From contig PMBG01000120.1 in assembly GCA_003153755.1 (NCBI GenBank), positions 5,109-47,543 on the forward strand: a DNA stretch of 42,435 nt. Direction: 5' to 3'. The DNA is from Chloroflexota bacterium. GTDB lineage: Bacteria > Chloroflexota > Limnocylindria > Limnocylindrales > CSP1-4. A program made the translations under genes and the position numbers. The notes beneath the pieces were generated by a model. The model saw only the letters and a list, made by a program, of their open reading frames with translations. It searched no databases and had not been told where the DNA came from. Of this stretch, positions 40,703 through 42,435 are shown in pieces. Positions within the stretch are counted from its first letter, which is position 1; each line of letters opens with the position of its first letter.

Positions 40703-42435
40703 CTATCTCTCGATGCTGCGGAGGTCGCAGCGCAGGCAGCGTGACGTTTCGGCCTTGGCGGCCACGGCGGTGAGTCCGAGCGAAACCTCGGCGTACGACT
40801 GCACCCGCTGGGCAGCCGGCATCTCGCCGGGTACGTGGCGGCCCATCTCGTTGGGCGTCTCGGGCGCCTCCATCTGGTAGGCGAAGTCGGGGACGAGCGT
40901 GGTGAAGCGCTCGACTCCCATCAGCCGCTTGTCGATGTTGCGCGCGGCCTTCTTGCCGATGCCCATCGCGTTCGATACGTTCGAGGCCCCGGTGATGAGG
41001 TCGCCGCCGGCGTAGAACCGGTCGCGGCTGGTTTCGAGCGAGTAGCGGTCCACCTCGAGTGTGCCCGCCTCCTGGATCTTCAGACCCGACGCCTTGCAGA
41101 AGTCCGGGTCCACCTTCTCGCCGACCGCCAGGATCACGCTGTCGCAGTCGATGCGGATGACTTCGTCCGTGGGTACCGGCCGGCGGCGACCCGAGGTGTC
41201 GTACTCGCCGAGCTTGGTTCGGACGGCCTCCAGCGCATGGACCTTGCCATCCTTGCCGCCCACGATGCGATGTGGGGCGGCGAGATACAGCAGCTTGGCA
41301 CCCTCGTGCTCGGCGGCAAGTATCTCCTCGGGGATGGCCGGCATGTCCTCGCGCTCGCGCCGGTAGACGATCGTCACGTCCGCGCCCAGGCGCCGGGCCG
41401 TTCGAGCTGAGTCGATGGCGGCGTTGCCGCCACCGATGACCACGACGCTCTTGCCGATCGGGACCTGCTGGTCGCGTGACACGGCCTCCAGGAAGGGCAG
41501 CGCGGGCATCACCCCGGTCAACTCGGTGCCGGGCAGGTACACCCAGCCTTCCTTCCACGTGCCGATTGCCAGGAACACGGCCGCGTGCTTGGCGCCCAGA
41601 TCGTTGAGCGTGACGTCGTCGCCTACGCTCACGTTGAACTCGAACTTCACGCCCAGGCGCTCGATGAGCTCGATCTCCTTGTCCAGCACCTTCTTGGGCA
41701 GGCGGTACTCGGGCAGCGCGTAGCGGAGCATGCCGCCTGCCTGAGGCCGCGACTCGTACACCGTGACCGAGTGGCCGAGCAGCGCAAGGTAGTAGGCGCA
41801 GGCGAGGCCGGTGGGGCCCGCCCCGACGATGCCGATCTCGTGCCCGGTGGGCTCGAGCTTTCGTTCGAGCACGCGGGCGACCATAGACTCGAACTTGCCG
41901 GTCAGGAACACCTCGTCGGCGATCTGGCGATGCACGTCGCGCATGTTCACGGACTCGTCGATCGCGGCGCGGCGGCAACGGTTGTCGCAGGGGTGCTGGC
42001 AAACGCGGCCGGTGGAGGCGGGCAGCGGGTTGTCCAGGATCACCGACAGGAACGCGTCCTCAACCCGATCTTCCTTGTAGAGCTGGAGGAACCGCGGGAT
42101 GTTCATATGGAGCGGGCACGAGTTCTCGCACGGGGACAGAGCCAGGTCCTCGCAAACGCCGGCGCGGCAGCGCTTCGCAAGGATGTGGTCCTCGAATTCG
42201 TGCCGGAAGTGGCGCAGGCTCGTGAGGACCGGGTTTGGCGCGCTCATGCCGAGTTGGCAGAGCGAGGTGTCGCGGACCATACGGCACAGCTCATCGAGCT
42301 GCTCGATGTCCTCATTCGTGGCCGTGCCCACGGTGAAGCCGTTGAGTATGCGCAGCGCCTTGTCCAGGCCGACGCGACACGGGATGCACTTGCCGCAGCT
42401 TTCCGAGTGCGTGAACTCGATGAAGTAGCGGGCGA
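40703..42435 (-). CDS. HoxF/NuoF-type subunit fused to a GltD-like flavoprotein (5' end missing)
   Basis: 577 codons are open to the window edge, so the N-terminus lies beyond base 42435. The first visible residues, ARYFIEFTHSESCGKCIPCR, are the [4Fe-4S] end domain of NuoF/HoxF (SCGKC codons at 42386-42400). The chain then continues without a stop into a GltD-like part: a cysteine-rich two-cluster domain (CRAGVCEDLALSPCENSCP, then CQHPCDNRCRR), an FAD loop IGIVGAGPTGLACAYYLALLG (near 41.8 kb), an NAD(P) loop VVVIGGGNAAIDSARTARRLG with VYRRERE (near 41.4 kb), GGDLITGASNVSNAMGIGKKAA, and a closing CLRC. The VYRRERE basic patch suggests NADPH at the second site. Ordinary HoxF lacks this flavoprotein part, so the diaphorase may serve two pyridine nucleotides. 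It starts the visible hox operon. Confidence 0.9.
   Translation of the reverse strand, partial: ARYFIEFTHSESCGKCIPCRVGLDKALRILNGFTVGTATNEDIEQLDELCRMVRDTSLCQLGMSAPNPVLTSLRHFRHEFEDHILAKRCRAGVCEDLALSPCENSCPLHMNIPRFLQLYKEDRVEDAFLSVILDNPLPASTGRVCQHPCDNRCRRAAIDESVNMRDVHRQIADEVFLTGKFESMVARVLERKLEPTGHEIGIVGAGPTGLACAYYLALLGHSVTVYESRPQAGGMLRYALPEYRLPKKVLDKEIELIERLGVKFEFNVSVGDDVTLNDLGAKHAAVFLAIGTWKEGWVYLPGTELTGVMPALPFLEAVSRDQQVPIGKSVVVIGGGNAAIDSARTARRLGADVTIVYRREREDMPAIPEEILAAEHEGAKLLYLAAPHRIVGGKDGKVHALEAVRTKLGEYDTSGRRRPVPTDEVIRIDCDSVILAVGEKVDPDFCKASGLKIQEAGTLEVDRYSLETSRDRFYAGGDLITGASNVSNAMGIGKKAARNIDKRLMGVERFTTLVPDFAYQMEAPETPNEMGRHVPGEMPAAQRVQSYAEVSLGLTAVAAKAETSRCLRCDLRSIER

Noticed and set aside
1-42435. 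tRNA, rRNA, riboswitch, IS or att sites
   Set aside because: I read the intergenic regions for cloverleaf, terminal inverted repeat and known leader patterns and found none I could support.

Overview
The window is GC-rich bacterial chromosome with no rRNA, tRNA, phage, IS or CRISPR that I can see. The gene content suggests a free-living, cellulose-using, hydrogen-metabolising organism of the Chloroflexota/Actinomycetota type, perhaps Limnocylindria-like. That is inference, based on a CbhA-like GH6 exoglucanase with CBM2, an F420-type (Ddn-like) oxidoreductase, a group 3d [NiFe]-hydrogenase, many lipoproteins, and exported proteins ending in the LLDSR...DITGYF domain.

Layout: 1-2.8 kb holds the 5' tip of a leftward gene, a 24-residue membrane microprotein, a YpfJ-type zinc metallopeptidase and an MBG-domain surface protein. 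2.8-9 kb holds a propeller lipoprotein, a WGR/propeller protein next to a DUF1963 (YwqG-like) protein, a GcvR-like double ACT protein and a Kelch protein. 9-20.6 kb is an envelope and glycan region: exported LLDSR-domain protein, LCP wall-polymer ligase, cellulase-like GH-A hydrolase, four-PAS hybrid histidine kinase, AT3-SGNH acyltransferase and GH6-CBM2 cellobiohydrolase. 20.8-26 kb has a GyrI-like protein, a remnant that looks like the tail of a VIT1/CCC1 transporter, a DUF4349 lipoprotein, a membrane-anchored RCC1 propeller and an SDR protein. 25.9-28.4 kb is a translationally coupled pair: a large AGNAAV/peptidoglycan-binding/HExxH/LysM protein and a 160-residue partner. 28.6-37.9 kb has a ThDP 2-oxo-acid decarboxylase, an MMPL transporter, a PQQ-propeller lipoprotein with three LLDSR repeats, a serine hydrolase, the Ddn-like reductase and an O-methyltransferase. 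37.9 kb to the end is a tight leftward hox operon (F-U-Y-H) whose HoxF is fused to a GltD-like flavoprotein and runs off the window.

Most genes are single units separated by hairpin terminators; real operons are the hox set, the 26-28 kb pair, and Ddn/O-methyltransferase. The exported cellulase, propellers, acyltransferase and LCP protein fit a cell that builds a modified envelope and attacks plant polymers outside it. The hydrogenase would exchange electrons between H2 and pyridine nucleotides. Several genes lack a Shine-Dalgarno and instead have a TANNNT box 6-8 nt before the start codon, which suggests leaderless transcription. The best candidates for something little described are the HoxF-GltD fusion hydrogenase, the AGNAAV metalloprotease pair, and the membrane RCC1 propeller.
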